From Dastarcus helophoroides (lineage: Eukaryota > Arthropoda > Insecta > Coleoptera > Bothrideridae), in the NCBI GenBank assembly GCA_028583605.1, contig CM053328.1:30487578-30551577 (forward strand): a stretch of 64,000 nucleotides of DNA. The letters are read 5' to 3'. The notes under the pieces were generated by a model, which was given only the letters and a program-made list of their open reading frames with translations, ran no database searches and was not told the DNA's origin. The position numbers and the translations under genes were made by a program. Positions 45,101-52,889 of the stretch are shown here, piece by piece (position 1 is the stretch's first letter; the number at the start of each line of letters is the position of its first letter).

Positions 45101-48100
45101 TGGCTCTGCCCATCAAATTATCCATGACGAGACCTTGCACAAACTTTACGAAAACTTTGTTGTTCCTCTTTGGTGCAAATTCCTAATGGAGCAGCCATCA
45201 TCTATCTGCGACAAAAGGAAAACAAATGAAGAAATTAGGATCAAACTTTCATAGCAAGACCACGACAGTCTAACAATAAAATAAGCGCGGACAGAAGTCA
45301 GTGACCACAATTTAGGCACAGTTATGTCAAAAGTGTAAGATAATTTTCAACTTTCCCTCGCAGTATTTACCTAATTCCAGGCTTCTCTTCTAGACCACAT
45401 TCAAATAATATTTTTGGTTTCCCCTTGACCTGTAGATGGCGCAACACAACATACTGTTAACCAGTAACTAAATAGTTTTACTAATATTAGTTATTACAAT
45501 GACGAAGCTTCTATAGTCTAAAGACCGCAAAAAACTTCATCATCTTTTGTTATGCAAAATCTTAATACTAGAATCTACAAGACCCACCTAATCATGTAAT
45601 CAAGTTCTTATTTTTTCAGTATTAAGGTTACTGAGGATGGAAAACAAGCTCTTTTAAATCTTGCCAATGGTGATATGAGAAAAGTATTGAATGTTCTACA
45701 AAGTACTTGGCTTGCTTATAAGGATGTAACGGAAGACAATGTCTACACTTGTGTTGGCCATCCCCTCAAGAGTGATATTGAAAATATCGTTAAGTGGTTA
45801 CTTAATGAAGATTTTAGTACAACATATAAAAGTAAGTAAACATTTTATGGTTTAGAAAGTAATTGTTTAAGTATCTGAAGTGTTAAGAGAGAGGTTTACA
45901 GTCTTTGAATATTCAGTTTTGTATTTGTGGATTAACTATCTAAATCTCTCCGTAACCTTTGATCACCTACAGACGAATTATCCAAAAGCTGAGGTTGTCT
46001 TTCTCGGTGACTTCAACGTACACAACCTCCCCTGGTTAAGGTTTTCTTCCCGAACTGACGACGCGGGAAGGATGGCAGAGGCTTTCGCCATCACTTGTGG
46101 ACTATCACAATTAGTTGAGGAACCCACAAGAATTCCTGATGTAGATACCCATCAACCTAATCTACTCGACCTTTTCCTTACAAATTCACCATATTCGTAT
46201 AAAATCTCTGTGACATCACCGCTTGGAAATTCGGATCACAAGCTTGTAGCAGCCTCTCGCTCGCTTCATATACCACTTCCTTCCCAGGCGCAGTCCCGTA
46301 GGGTTTGGCACTTTAACTCTGCTAACTGGAAAGAATTAAGAGACTTCTTTAGCATCTTTCCCATGGCAGGAAGTCTGCTTTAACTCAGACAACCCTTCCT
46401 TAGTCGCCAAATCCATCACGGAAACTATCCTGATTGGTATGGAATGTTCAATTCCCCACTTCCAAAAGAAGACTAGTCTCCTGCAAAAAATATCGTCGTT
46501 GTCGAAATAATCCCTCAGTCGAGACTCGGACCATATTTGTAGATGCACAAAATTCTTGTAAACAGGTTATTGACGAGGCAAAAGGTGATTTCGATCGTAA
46601 AATGCGCCAGAGGCTTATCAACTGTCCGAACGGCTCCAGGTCCTTTTAGGGGATTTGCAAAGTCAATTGAAATGAATTTTACATCTTCAAATTTTCCACC
46701 TTTACTCGATGAAAATAGCAATATTGTTATTACCTCCAAGGAAAAGGCTGACATGTTAGCCTTAATGTTTTGCTGAAAATTCCAATCTTGATTCTCGAAA
46801 CGCAGAACCCCCTATTCTTCCTATGGTTGGCACTTCGCAGCTTGAAGTTGTTTTCAGACAACGCACAATCAGGAAAGATTCTCCTCGAGCTCGACACCTC
46901 GAAAGCTTCTGGCCTTGATGGTATTCCCGCTATTGTTCTTAGGAAATGCGCCCCAGAGTTGACTCCTGTCCTGAGCAAATTATTCACACTCTCTTACAAC
47001 AAAGGTGTATTCGCTAACATCTGGAAATCTGCTAGAGTGGAGACTGTTCCTAAAAACGAGAAAAGGAATCTGGCTAACAACTATCGCCCTATATCTTTGT
47101 TACCCGTTATATCTAAAGTAATGGAAAAGGTTATCAACATCGAGATTCTCAAATATCTGGAGGAAAATAGAATCATCTCCGACAGGCAATACGGTTTTAG
47201 ACAACAACGTTCTACTGGCGATCTACTGGCACATATTACTCATATCTGTAACTCGGCTATGGAAAAACATGATTAGGCTAGGATTGCAGCATTAGATATC
47301 TCAAAGAGTCTGGCACCGATCTCTTCTCGCCAAATTAACACCTTATGGTCTTCCTCCTGGACTCTGTCATTTGATATCCAATTTTCTCGCTGACAGATCT
47401 CTTCAGGTCGTCGTCGATGGCATCTCATCCGAGACATTTACGATTAACGCAGGGGTCTGTTCGGTCTCCTGCTCTATTTCTGTTACACATAAACAATCTC
47501 TTAGCTTTAACTTCTAATCCTATATACTGCTACGCAGATGATAGTAACCTTGAGTCATCTTTTTTCTCCAACAAACCATTATCTATCGCTGCTTCAGATC
47601 GACTAAGGGAACAGCAGATACAGACGATTAATCGGGATCTCGAGATTATTCTGGAATGGGGTAAGAACAATTTGGTCGACTTCAACGCTTCAAAAACTCA
47701 GGCCGCGGTTTTCTCTAAGAAAACATCAAGGGATAATGCAACAAACATTCTAATGGACGGTAAAATACTTCCGATGGGATCTAATCTATCTATCCTAGGA
47801 GTGAATGCGAGCACTAACTTCTCTTGGGACGATCATGTGCGCGCCATTGCCAAATCAGAAGCTAGGCTTTCTTTTTAGAGCTAAAAAGTACTTCACATTT
47901 CATCAGCTATTGACACTATACAAAGCTCAAATTAGACCAACACTACAATGCTGTTCTTATGTATGGAGTTCAGCCCCAAAACACACTTTAGCTTTCTTGG
48001 ATTCAATTCCAAGAAGAGCGATTCGCCTAATTGATGACGAGAGTCTGACCGATTCTCTCGAAAGGATAGAGCACAGGCGTATGGTTGGTGACTTGTCTCT

Positions 48101-49326
48101 TTTCTACAAGTACTATCACGGAAGATGCTCGCAGGAACTAATAGGATTGATCCCCCCAAGGGCAAGATTCCTTGAAGCGTACTAGACAGTCGGAGACAGC
48201 AAATTCCAGTGCGGTCCAGCTTGACGCAGTGAAGACTTCTAATCTACGGAGACTCTTTTTTTCTATAGAACTTCAAAGTTATGGAACTTGTTACCGAAAG
48301 GAATTTGCCCCAAAAATTACAACCTATCCTTATTTAAGAAGGCGGTTTATCGCCATCTATCCTTGTTTCCGCATCCTACTCGTAGTGCTTTGAAAGCAAA
48401 ATGGGGTTACCCTTTGCGAGTGGACTAAGCTTAAAAAAAAAAACCTTCCTATAAAATCGATATACTTGTTTCATTTTAAATATCGTTATGGCAGATTCCG
48501 TCTTTAGCCAGTACATATATGAGTATAGTTTCTCCAAATTCATTAACGAACATGGAAAGGAGGTGGCTACCTAGCAAGACTATCAAGAGAGAGTAAGAAA
48601 AGATAACTTAGATCACGTGATGAGTCGCAAAGGCCATTTGAATAAGCAACGCGCATCGATTATTATTTTGGGACTATTAGTACAGTTGACTACAGTCTAT
48701 TTTAGCAAACTGATTAGTACTTCATTACATCAGTCACTTTTTACACATAGGGAAGCTGATCGATGATGTTTTTTCAGATTTCAAGGTCTAATTCATCCTT
48801 AAATGGATCATTACAGTTCTATTCGATTGCAATCAAATTTCAATGAAATTTATAACAAAAATACTCTTGAATTTTCGAGGCTAAAATCCAAGTACGGAAT
48901 TGTACCAAAAGAGTCAAAATCAAAGTTATGAAAAACTGAGTTTTGGCACGAAATTTTGGAAAAAAAGTTCAGATTCAAAATTTGGCGAAAAAATCGAGAC
49001 TTTGGATTGTGAGATAAAATTAAATTATTTTCAGATATCAAGGAGTTAAAAACCATCAAAGGATTGGCGTTAAATGATATCATCACTGAAGTTCATACAT
49101 ACATCCACAGAAGTAAGTTGTACTAATTTTTATCTGCCGTGCTTAATAACTGTTTTATACATTTTCAGTTGAATTTCCATTCGATCCTTTCATTGATCTA
49201 TTACAAAAAATAGCCGATATTGAGTATCATTTAACTTCCGGGGCAAATGAAAATATACAACAAACTGCTCTTATCGCTGCCTTTCAACACATCAAGGAGC
49301 TGAATCCACCCGAGATGTCGTCTTAG
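21122..49326 (+). CDS. RFC5: Replication factor C subunit 5 (RFC5 ortholog; clamp-loader AAA+ ATPase)
   Basis: Eight exons: 21122-21156, 21212-21276, 21333-21460, 21688-21850, 43708-43867, 45620-45831, 49035-49112 and 49169-49326. All have GT-AG junctions, and phases sum to 332 aa plus stop (human about 340). Motifs: RFC box PWVEKYRP at 11-18, Walker A GPPGTGKT at 50-57, LNASDDRG at 80-87, Walker B LDEAD at 114-118, and the SRC arginine-finger motif at 157-159. The C-terminal collar domain contains [16 protein letters not shown] and VYTCVGHP. The RFC complex loads PCNA onto primed DNA in the nucleus. Intron 4 is 21.9 kb and houses inotocin B (antisense), Rab28 (sense) and several transposons. 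Intron 6 holds a LINE. Poly(A) signal at 49360. Every catalytic motif is intact. Confidence 0.96.
21968..22080. repeat. Family F fold-back: near-perfect 38-bp hairpin in RFC5 intron 4
   Basis: The left arm 21968-22005 and right arm 22007-22044 are complementary at about 36 of 38 positions around a single-base centre. The right flank continues with aagttaaccaaagcccagtc to 22080, the terminal sequence of the family seen at 6711 and 9215. The transcript would fold into a long hairpin. Confidence 0.8.
23075..23290 (+). repeat. Dispersed repeat, second copy at about 63720-63960
   Basis: Both places share a segment around gaagaggtcgttgagaattc (gaagaagtcgttggatgatt in the other copy), gtgaaagtcgg/atgaaaatcgg, aattgcagaa and gtgttataaagta. 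Similarity is moderate and ungapped over about 200 bp. The family is unknown to me and there are no clear ends. Confidence 0.5.
23560..27850. repeat. Degenerate AT-rich repeat, purine-biased on the plus strand
   Basis: About 4.3 kb of words such as gaaaaagtcgaaattttgaa and aaaatttcaaaaaagt, in RFC5 intron 4. An internal section (24520-25200) has the opposite pyrimidine bias. No fixed period is apparent. Flanks are ordinary sequence and no inverted ends were found. ORFs within it have Lys/Asn/Phe-rich low-complexity translations and are not genes. Confidence 0.65.
27851..28730. other. RFC5 intron sequence downstream of inotocin B
   Basis: No gene recognised. From about 28630 the sequence is homologous to the 3' flank of inotocin A from about 7400 (shared ggattcggaac and gtttatttt), which sets the downstream limit of the duplicated segment. 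Confidence 0.55.
28731..28736 (-). terminator. Poly(A) signal of inotocin copy B
   Basis: AATAAA on the minus strand, 48 nt after the stop, matching copy A in spacing. Confidence 0.75.
28784..35584 (-). CDS. Inotocin precursor, copy B: variant CLITNCPPG hormone
   Basis: Three exons, minus strand: 35584-35444, 29355-29148 and 28911-28784. Their sizes are identical to copy A (141, 208 and 128 bp), giving 158 aa. Signal peptide 1-22, hormone CLITNCPPG at 23-31 with GGKR processing signal, then a neurophysin with all 14 cysteines. Differences from copy A are few: I5V, A8V, R30P in the hormone, S50P (CIPCGP, the commoner neurophysin form), and G/R, A/V and I/L changes near the C-terminus. Intron 1 has grown to 6.1 kb, mainly by a 3-kb insertion, and intron 2 is 236 bp. 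Its exon 2 donor is GTAACT, weaker than GTAAGT in copy A. The gene is antisense inside RFC5 intron 4 and head-to-head with Rab28. Intact frame, splice sites, TATA box and poly(A) signal argue that it is functional. Confidence 0.96.
30704..33679. mobile_element. 3-kb non-autonomous element with 9-bp direct-repeat flanks
   Basis: It is flanked by atgccactt at 30695-30703 and 33680-33688. The ends share partly inverted blocks (left gggccatgcgg ... atgatgca ... atgccgcccc, right tgccgcc ... tgcatcatagcac ... tacgccc). The interior is degenerate AT-rich repeat with pyrimidine bias on the plus strand (tttttcaaaatttcgac), opposite to the tract at 23560-27850. It lies in intron 1 of inotocin B and has no counterpart in copy A, so it inserted after the duplication. 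No transposase. Confidence 0.65.
33690..35330. other. Inotocin B intron 1, 5' part
   Basis: It holds a two-copy tandem duplication (34306-34629). It also holds what looks like the right end of a decayed hAT element at about 35200-35262 (gaccgcggtcaacgtgttgg followed by ctacccctgg); its left end was not found. Homology with copy A intron 1 starts at about 35325 (copy A about 10135). Confidence 0.5.
34306..34629. repeat. Tandem duplication, two units of about 160 bp
   Basis: The unit starts gttatccaa-atctcagtat, includes aaagttgcttgcttaaaagc and tactcttc, and ends with gtttctttgc-taataaacct. The second unit begins at about 34468. The two differ at scattered sites. Confidence 0.85.
35585..35841. 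promoter_or_regulatory. Bidirectional promoter between inotocin B and Rab28
   Basis: Only 257 bp separate the two divergent start codons. On the inotocin side, minus strand, there is a strong TATA box GTATATAAAAGG (35638-35649) and an initiator-like TCATTC at about 35609-35614. The Rab28 side has no clear TATA box. The equivalent 254-bp interval exists at 10406-10659 in copy A, where the Rab28 side is now dead. The interval is conserved between copies, which implies a shared cis-regulatory block. Confidence 0.7.
35842..40204 (+). CDS. Rab28: Rab28-like small GTPase, five exons
   Basis: Exons 35842-35919, 38891-39076, 39131-39251, 39889-39992 and 40046-40204 join in phase to 215 aa, the usual Rab28 size. 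G1 P-loop GEANIGKS at 20-27; switch I TIGAEF at 45-50, followed by the family signature KRLTLPG (human RRITLPG); G3 DVGG at 69-72; G4 NKSD at 127-130; G5 SAK at 157-159. The C-terminus CSIQ is a CAAX-like prenylation motif, like CAVQ of human RAB28. Rab28 is a ciliary/periciliary GTPase linked to BBSome and IFT trafficking. Oddity: the catalytic Gln that follows DxGG is Phe73. Intron 1 carries a 2.3-kb hAT-type element and a MITE. The gene lies sense-oriented inside RFC5 intron 4. The acidic N-terminus ([10 protein letters not shown]) also fits the family. Confidence 0.94.
35966..38300. mobile_element. 2.3-kb non-autonomous hAT-type element in Rab28 intron 1
   Basis: The left end CAGGGGTCGGCAAACCG and right end ttttgccgacccctg are inverted repeats. 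Both are followed inward by gcggctctttt-type subterminal sequence. Flanks gactaaat (35958-35965) and gactagat (38301-38308) match at 7 of 8. The interior is purine-biased degenerate repeat like the one inside 16967-20152. No transposase. Confidence 0.85.
38546..38813. mobile_element. MITE with TIR, family M, Rab28 intron 1
   Basis: The left end cgacaaaggaccaattaa and right end ttaattggtcatttgtcg are inverted repeats differing at one base. An inner hairpin motif, tgaggccaagaaaggccgaa, recurs in the related element at 53278-53985. No coding capacity. Confidence 0.7.
40568..41233. mobile_element. pogo/Tigger-like TIR element remnant
   Basis: It opens TA-CAGTAAAACCTCGCTTAACGC and closes with the inverted gcgtttagcggagtcttac followed by ta. 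Repeated taaacc-gaaacagcg words occur inside both ends. The interior encodes short broken peptides on the minus strand (40709-40924) that I cannot assign to a transposase domain with confidence. A separate hAT-like left end (ggtccccaaactgtgcgtcg) lies just upstream at about 40450. Confidence 0.65.
41240..43440. repeat. Degenerate AT-rich repeat, purine-biased on the plus strand
   Basis: About 2.2 kb of gaaaaagtcgaattttgaga-type words in RFC5 intron 4, interrupted by a small pogo-like MITE at 43042-43286. The same vocabulary occurs in the interiors of the elements at 16967 and 35966. No ends were found. Confidence 0.65.
43042..43286. mobile_element. 245-bp pogo-like MITE
   Basis: The left TIR cagtcgacttccgctaaagt and right TIR attttagcgggagtacgactg are inverted, with TA on each side (43040-43041, 43287-43288). 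GC content is higher than in the surrounding repeat tract. No ORF. Confidence 0.8.
44000..44556 (-). mobile_element. Mariner transposon remnant, deleted and frameshifted
   Basis: Read on the minus strand, the 5' end is tacgaggtaggagtcaaaaa (44556 side). A frame then holds transposase-like pieces, including a C-terminal [15 protein letters not shown] segment corresponding to the mariner catalytic-domain end. The middle of the transposase is missing. It lies in RFC5 intron 5 beside a second, different mariner. Confidence 0.75.
44640..45365 (+). mobile_element. Internally deleted mariner with very long inverted ends
   Basis: The left end tattacgagggcaagtcaaa and right end (ctttccctcgcagta) are inverted, and similarity extends inward for roughly 100 bp (cgcttattttattatta against taataaaataagcgcgga). 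The core keeps the N-terminal helix-turn-helix part of a mariner transposase in broken frames: [27 protein letters not shown] and [17 protein letters not shown]. The catalytic domain is absent. Inactive. Confidence 0.85.
45930..48445 (+). mobile_element. LINE family B, longest copy, in RFC5 intron 6
   Basis: It encodes in order the C-terminal half of an AP endonuclease ([32 protein letters not shown]) and the RT ([57 protein letters not shown]). A C-terminal domain follows ([32 protein letters not shown]). Several frameshifts and stops split it into at least five pieces. It is 5'-truncated and ends in an A-rich tail at about 48433. Clade is Jockey or CR1-like by RT motifs. It starts about 100 bp after RFC5 exon 6 in the sense orientation. 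Confidence 0.9.
48446..49034. other. RFC5 intron 6, 3' part
   Basis: Ordinary AT-rich sequence followed by about 150 bp of aaattttgg/tcaaaat words just before exon 7. No gene or element recognised. Confidence 0.5.
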
Positions 49327-49359
49327 TTCCGTAATAGTGATGTATTGAGAAATTTCAAA

Positions 49360-49365
49360 AATAAA
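49360..49365 (+). terminator. Poly(A) signal of RFC5
   Basis: AATAAA 34 nt after the RFC5 stop codon. Confidence 0.7.
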
Positions 49366-49582
49366 CTCGTCTGGCAGTAAATTAATTTTTTTTTGCCGTG
49401 TCATGGTATCTCATTTCATTTCCAAATTTGTTTCTTGCATAGTTTTGGAAAGCTGAAACCGTATGTTACATGGGCGCAGTTAAGTAGTTAGGCTAAGCCC
49501 TCCCAGTATCTGAATTAAGCCCCCCCCCTCCACCAAAAAAACTATTGAAAACTATCACCATTCCCTTCTCACTTGTATATAC

Positions 49583-49883
49583 TGTTGCGGGCTATCGGTT
49601 CGAATGATTGCTGAATTGTACACACTTTATTTCCATACTAAACTCAGAACACTACAACTGAATAATCAACTCACTTGACTTCTAACTACTAACTCACTAA
49701 TTAACTACACTGACTGACTGCCTCGAGGGAAAGGCGACTGCCTTAAATAGTTCCCGCTTCCGGGTTTTAGAAAAATCCAGCAGATAAGGCTTATCGTTTG
49801 CCGAAATTTCTGGAACGTTTATCTGCCGTTTGCTTCATTATCGCCTCCGCTTTCTCTTATCAGATCTTTCTAGAAAATTCTTT
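49583..49883 (-). mobile_element. Truncated gypsy-type LTR
   Basis: It is related to the LTR at 11572-11866: shared ccgaaatttctggaacg-ttatctgcc and gcagataaggcttatcgttt blocks. The minus strand carries TATTTAAGG and AATAAAGTGT and ends in CCCGCAACA at 49583. The side near 49883 breaks off into AT-rich repeat, so the element 5' end is missing. Confidence 0.75.
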
Positions 49884-49899
49884 TAGTTCAAAATTTCGA

Positions 49900-51790
49900 G
49901 CTAAAAGAAAAGATTTTAGAAGGGAAAAATTTGTATCTAGTAAGTATGAATCAAAATTTATAAAAAAGTATTAAAATTTATCAGGAAATTAAAAAGGGAA
50001 AGTGAAATTTTACGAAAAATTTTAAATATTTCGAATTTAAATTGAATATTGAATCTCGAATTTATATCGAGATTCAATATTTCGAGAAAAAATCTAAATT
50101 TATCGAAAAAAATCAGATTTTAAGTCGTTATTTGAAAATCAAAGTCACTATCAAAAATCGCACTTTTAAGTTTAAAGCCAAAATTTGGAAAAAAGTAAAT
50201 GAAACTCCTAATTTTTGAAATAAAATAAATCAAAATGTTGACCGAAAAACTCGAAATTATTAAAAAAGAATTCGATCTACATCTTTAAAATGTCGAGGAA
50301 AATGCTGAATTTTGAGTTTTAAATCAAAATTTACCCTAATTTGAAATTTTGTGAAAAAAGCTCTTTTAAATTTTTGAAAACCGAAATTTTCAGAATAAAG
50401 TCCAAATTTTGAAATAATCGAAATTTTCAAAAAAGTGGAAAACATCAATAAAGTGTTTTGAGAAAAGTAGGTGACGAAATTTTCTGAAAGCCGGAATTTT
50501 CAAAAAAATACATTTTCAATAATGTTGATATTAAAAAGAAGAGTCTTAAAAATTAGTGGAGATTTTTAGGAAAAACTAAAAATTTCCGAAAAAGTAGTTT
50601 TGAATCGAAATTAAAAAAGTTCAAGTCTATAAAAATATTTACAAAAGAAGTTAAAATGATCAAAATAAGTTGCAATTTTGAGAAAAAATTAATTCTGAAA
50701 TCTCGAAACTTTCAAAAAAGGTCAAAATATTTATTAAAAAAAACGTAAAATATACTTAATTGTCAAAATTTACAAGAAAACAGACTTTTTAAAAAATTAA
50801 AAAACTTAAAAAAGTTGAAACCAATAGAGAGCTTTTTAAAAAAGTAGAAATTCTCAAAAAAACTGAAATATTTAAAGCTAGCGACATAAAAGACCGCATT
50901 TTTTTTCAATCTTAAAATTTCAAAAAGGGCAACATCTGAAGAAAATGCAGACAATTCCAAATATGTAAAAAAGTCTTATTTTTAAAATTTCAACTTTTTG
51001 AAAATTGTAACTTTCTCGAAAAATTAAAAAAAAAAGTGCTTTTCTGAAAATATCTAAATTGCCAAAAAAGTCTAAATACTCAGAAAGGATCGAAAATGTT
51101 CAAAAAGGTCGAAATTATTAAAAAAAAGTGAAATTAAAAAAAATCAATTCAAAAAAGTGAAATTTAAAAAAAAATTCAATTTTTTAAAAGTCAGAATTTT
51201 AAGAAAGGTCAAAATTTTCAAAAAGGGCGAAATTTACAAAAAATCGAGGAGTTCAAATTTTCCAAAAGAAGCAGAAATAAATAAAATTAAGATGGAAATT
51301 TTGAAAAAGGTGAACATTTTAAAATGTAGAAATTTTGAAGTCGAAATTTCTATGAAAAATTCGAATTATTCTCAAGATTCGAAATTTTTAAAATGGGTTG
51401 AAATAGTAAAAAAGTCAACATTTTCAAAAAATCCAAAATTTAAGAAATCCTAATTTTCAACCAACAGTAAACATTGTCAAAAAGGCAAATTTTCGAATAT
51501 CTCAAAGCTTGAAAGATGAAAATTTTGAATAAAATTTTAATTGGAAACGTCTGATTTTTCAAAAAAAAAAAAAAAATCCAAGCAAAAAAGTGGACAATTT
51601 TTAATAGAAGTAGTTTTGAAGAAGGACAAAAGTTTCAATAAAGCTTGAATTTTAGAGTCGAAATTTTCCAAAAAAAAAGTTGCAGAAGTCGAACAAAGTT
51701 GAGTTACAAAAAAAAACTAAATTTTGAAAATAGTAAAATTTTTCAAAAAAGTCCAAATTTAAAAATCTATTAAAAAAATCGAAATGCCAT
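49900..51790. repeat. Degenerate AT-rich repeat, purine-biased on the plus strand
   Basis: About 1.9 kb of gaaattttcaaaaaagtcgaa-type words between RFC5 and the carboxypeptidase gene. Short ORFs such as 51157-51453 are Lys-rich translations of the repeat. No ends were found. Confidence 0.65.
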
Positions 51791-51800
51791 AATGATAGGC

Positions 51801-52280
51801 ATAATTTTTGAGCTGAAAAATATTACTTTGTTGTTTCCCACTTCTCATTATTTTTCTGGATACATAATTCGGAAACTAGGGCTTTTCTATTTCAAAGCTT
51901 AGCTCTGCTGAAAATTCCCGGGAATTGTCCGGATAAAGATCGAAACAAAGCATCTAGATAATTTTTGAGCTGAAAAATCTTGGTTTGCAGTTTCACACAT
52001 CTGATTTCTTTTATCTGGATACACACATCGAAAGCAATTGTTTTTCATTTTCAAAGCTTAACTCCGTTGAAAAATCCCGAGAAATATATCCACATAAAAG
52101 TCGAAACAAAGTATCTAGATAATTTTTGAGCTAAAAAATATTGGCCTGTTATTTCCCACATTTGATTTTTGTTGTTTGAATACATGAATCGAAATTAACG
52201 TTTTTTCCATTTCAAAGCTAAGCTCTGTTGGAAGACTCCCTGGAAATACGTCCACATAAAAGTCGAAACAAAGCATCTGG
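51801..52280. repeat. Minisatellite, three tandem units of about 160 bp
   Basis: The units begin at 51801, 51958 and 52119 with ataatttttgagct-aaaaat and end with the block cgaaacaaagcatctag. Periods are 157, 161 and 161 bp. Each contains tttcaaagctta-ctc-gttg. The units are diverged, so this is an old array. Confidence 0.85.
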
Positions 52281-52889
52281 AAAAAAACACAGATTTGCAA
52301 GATATTCGGATAACTTTCAAGGTTATTAGTTAAGTAGACAGTTATTGATAACGTTTTATTTTTAACTCTTATAGACTATGATATTCGACAACATTATTAT
52401 AATAAATAAAGAAAGTTTTCAGTTATACATCGTATGTCTAAGATTTAATTTTGCAATAGTTGATTTATGGATTATTTTATTGTCAGAAATATACTTTTAG
52501 TATGTCGATTGATAAAATAAAATAATTAATTCGTAATACATCACTTTTATATCTTAAATATCTAGCAATGAACATTGTAAAATTCAAAGTCACTTCACAC
52601 AGTGGTTATATACTGAGGATAAATTCGCAGTAAAATTGAATAACCTGAGTAATCACTTAAATTAAAATGGAAACAGTCTGTAGCTTATAATACTAAATTT
52701 TAAATAAATAATTACATGCGATTATAGGAAATGAGTCGAACAACATTGCAATTACAAATATATCCAATCCATAGGTATAAGTACATAAAATTAAATGTAC
52801 CAACCTTGTCCGACTATTTCTATCTATACGTTTACCCTAAAAAAATCATCTTTGTTTTGGCAACATCTTAAAATTATTTTACGTGATTT
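52281..52889. other. 3' flank of the carboxypeptidase gene
   Basis: Low-copy AT-rich sequence, probably including the 3' UTR of the long carboxypeptidase transcript. No other coding feature. Confidence 0.5.
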
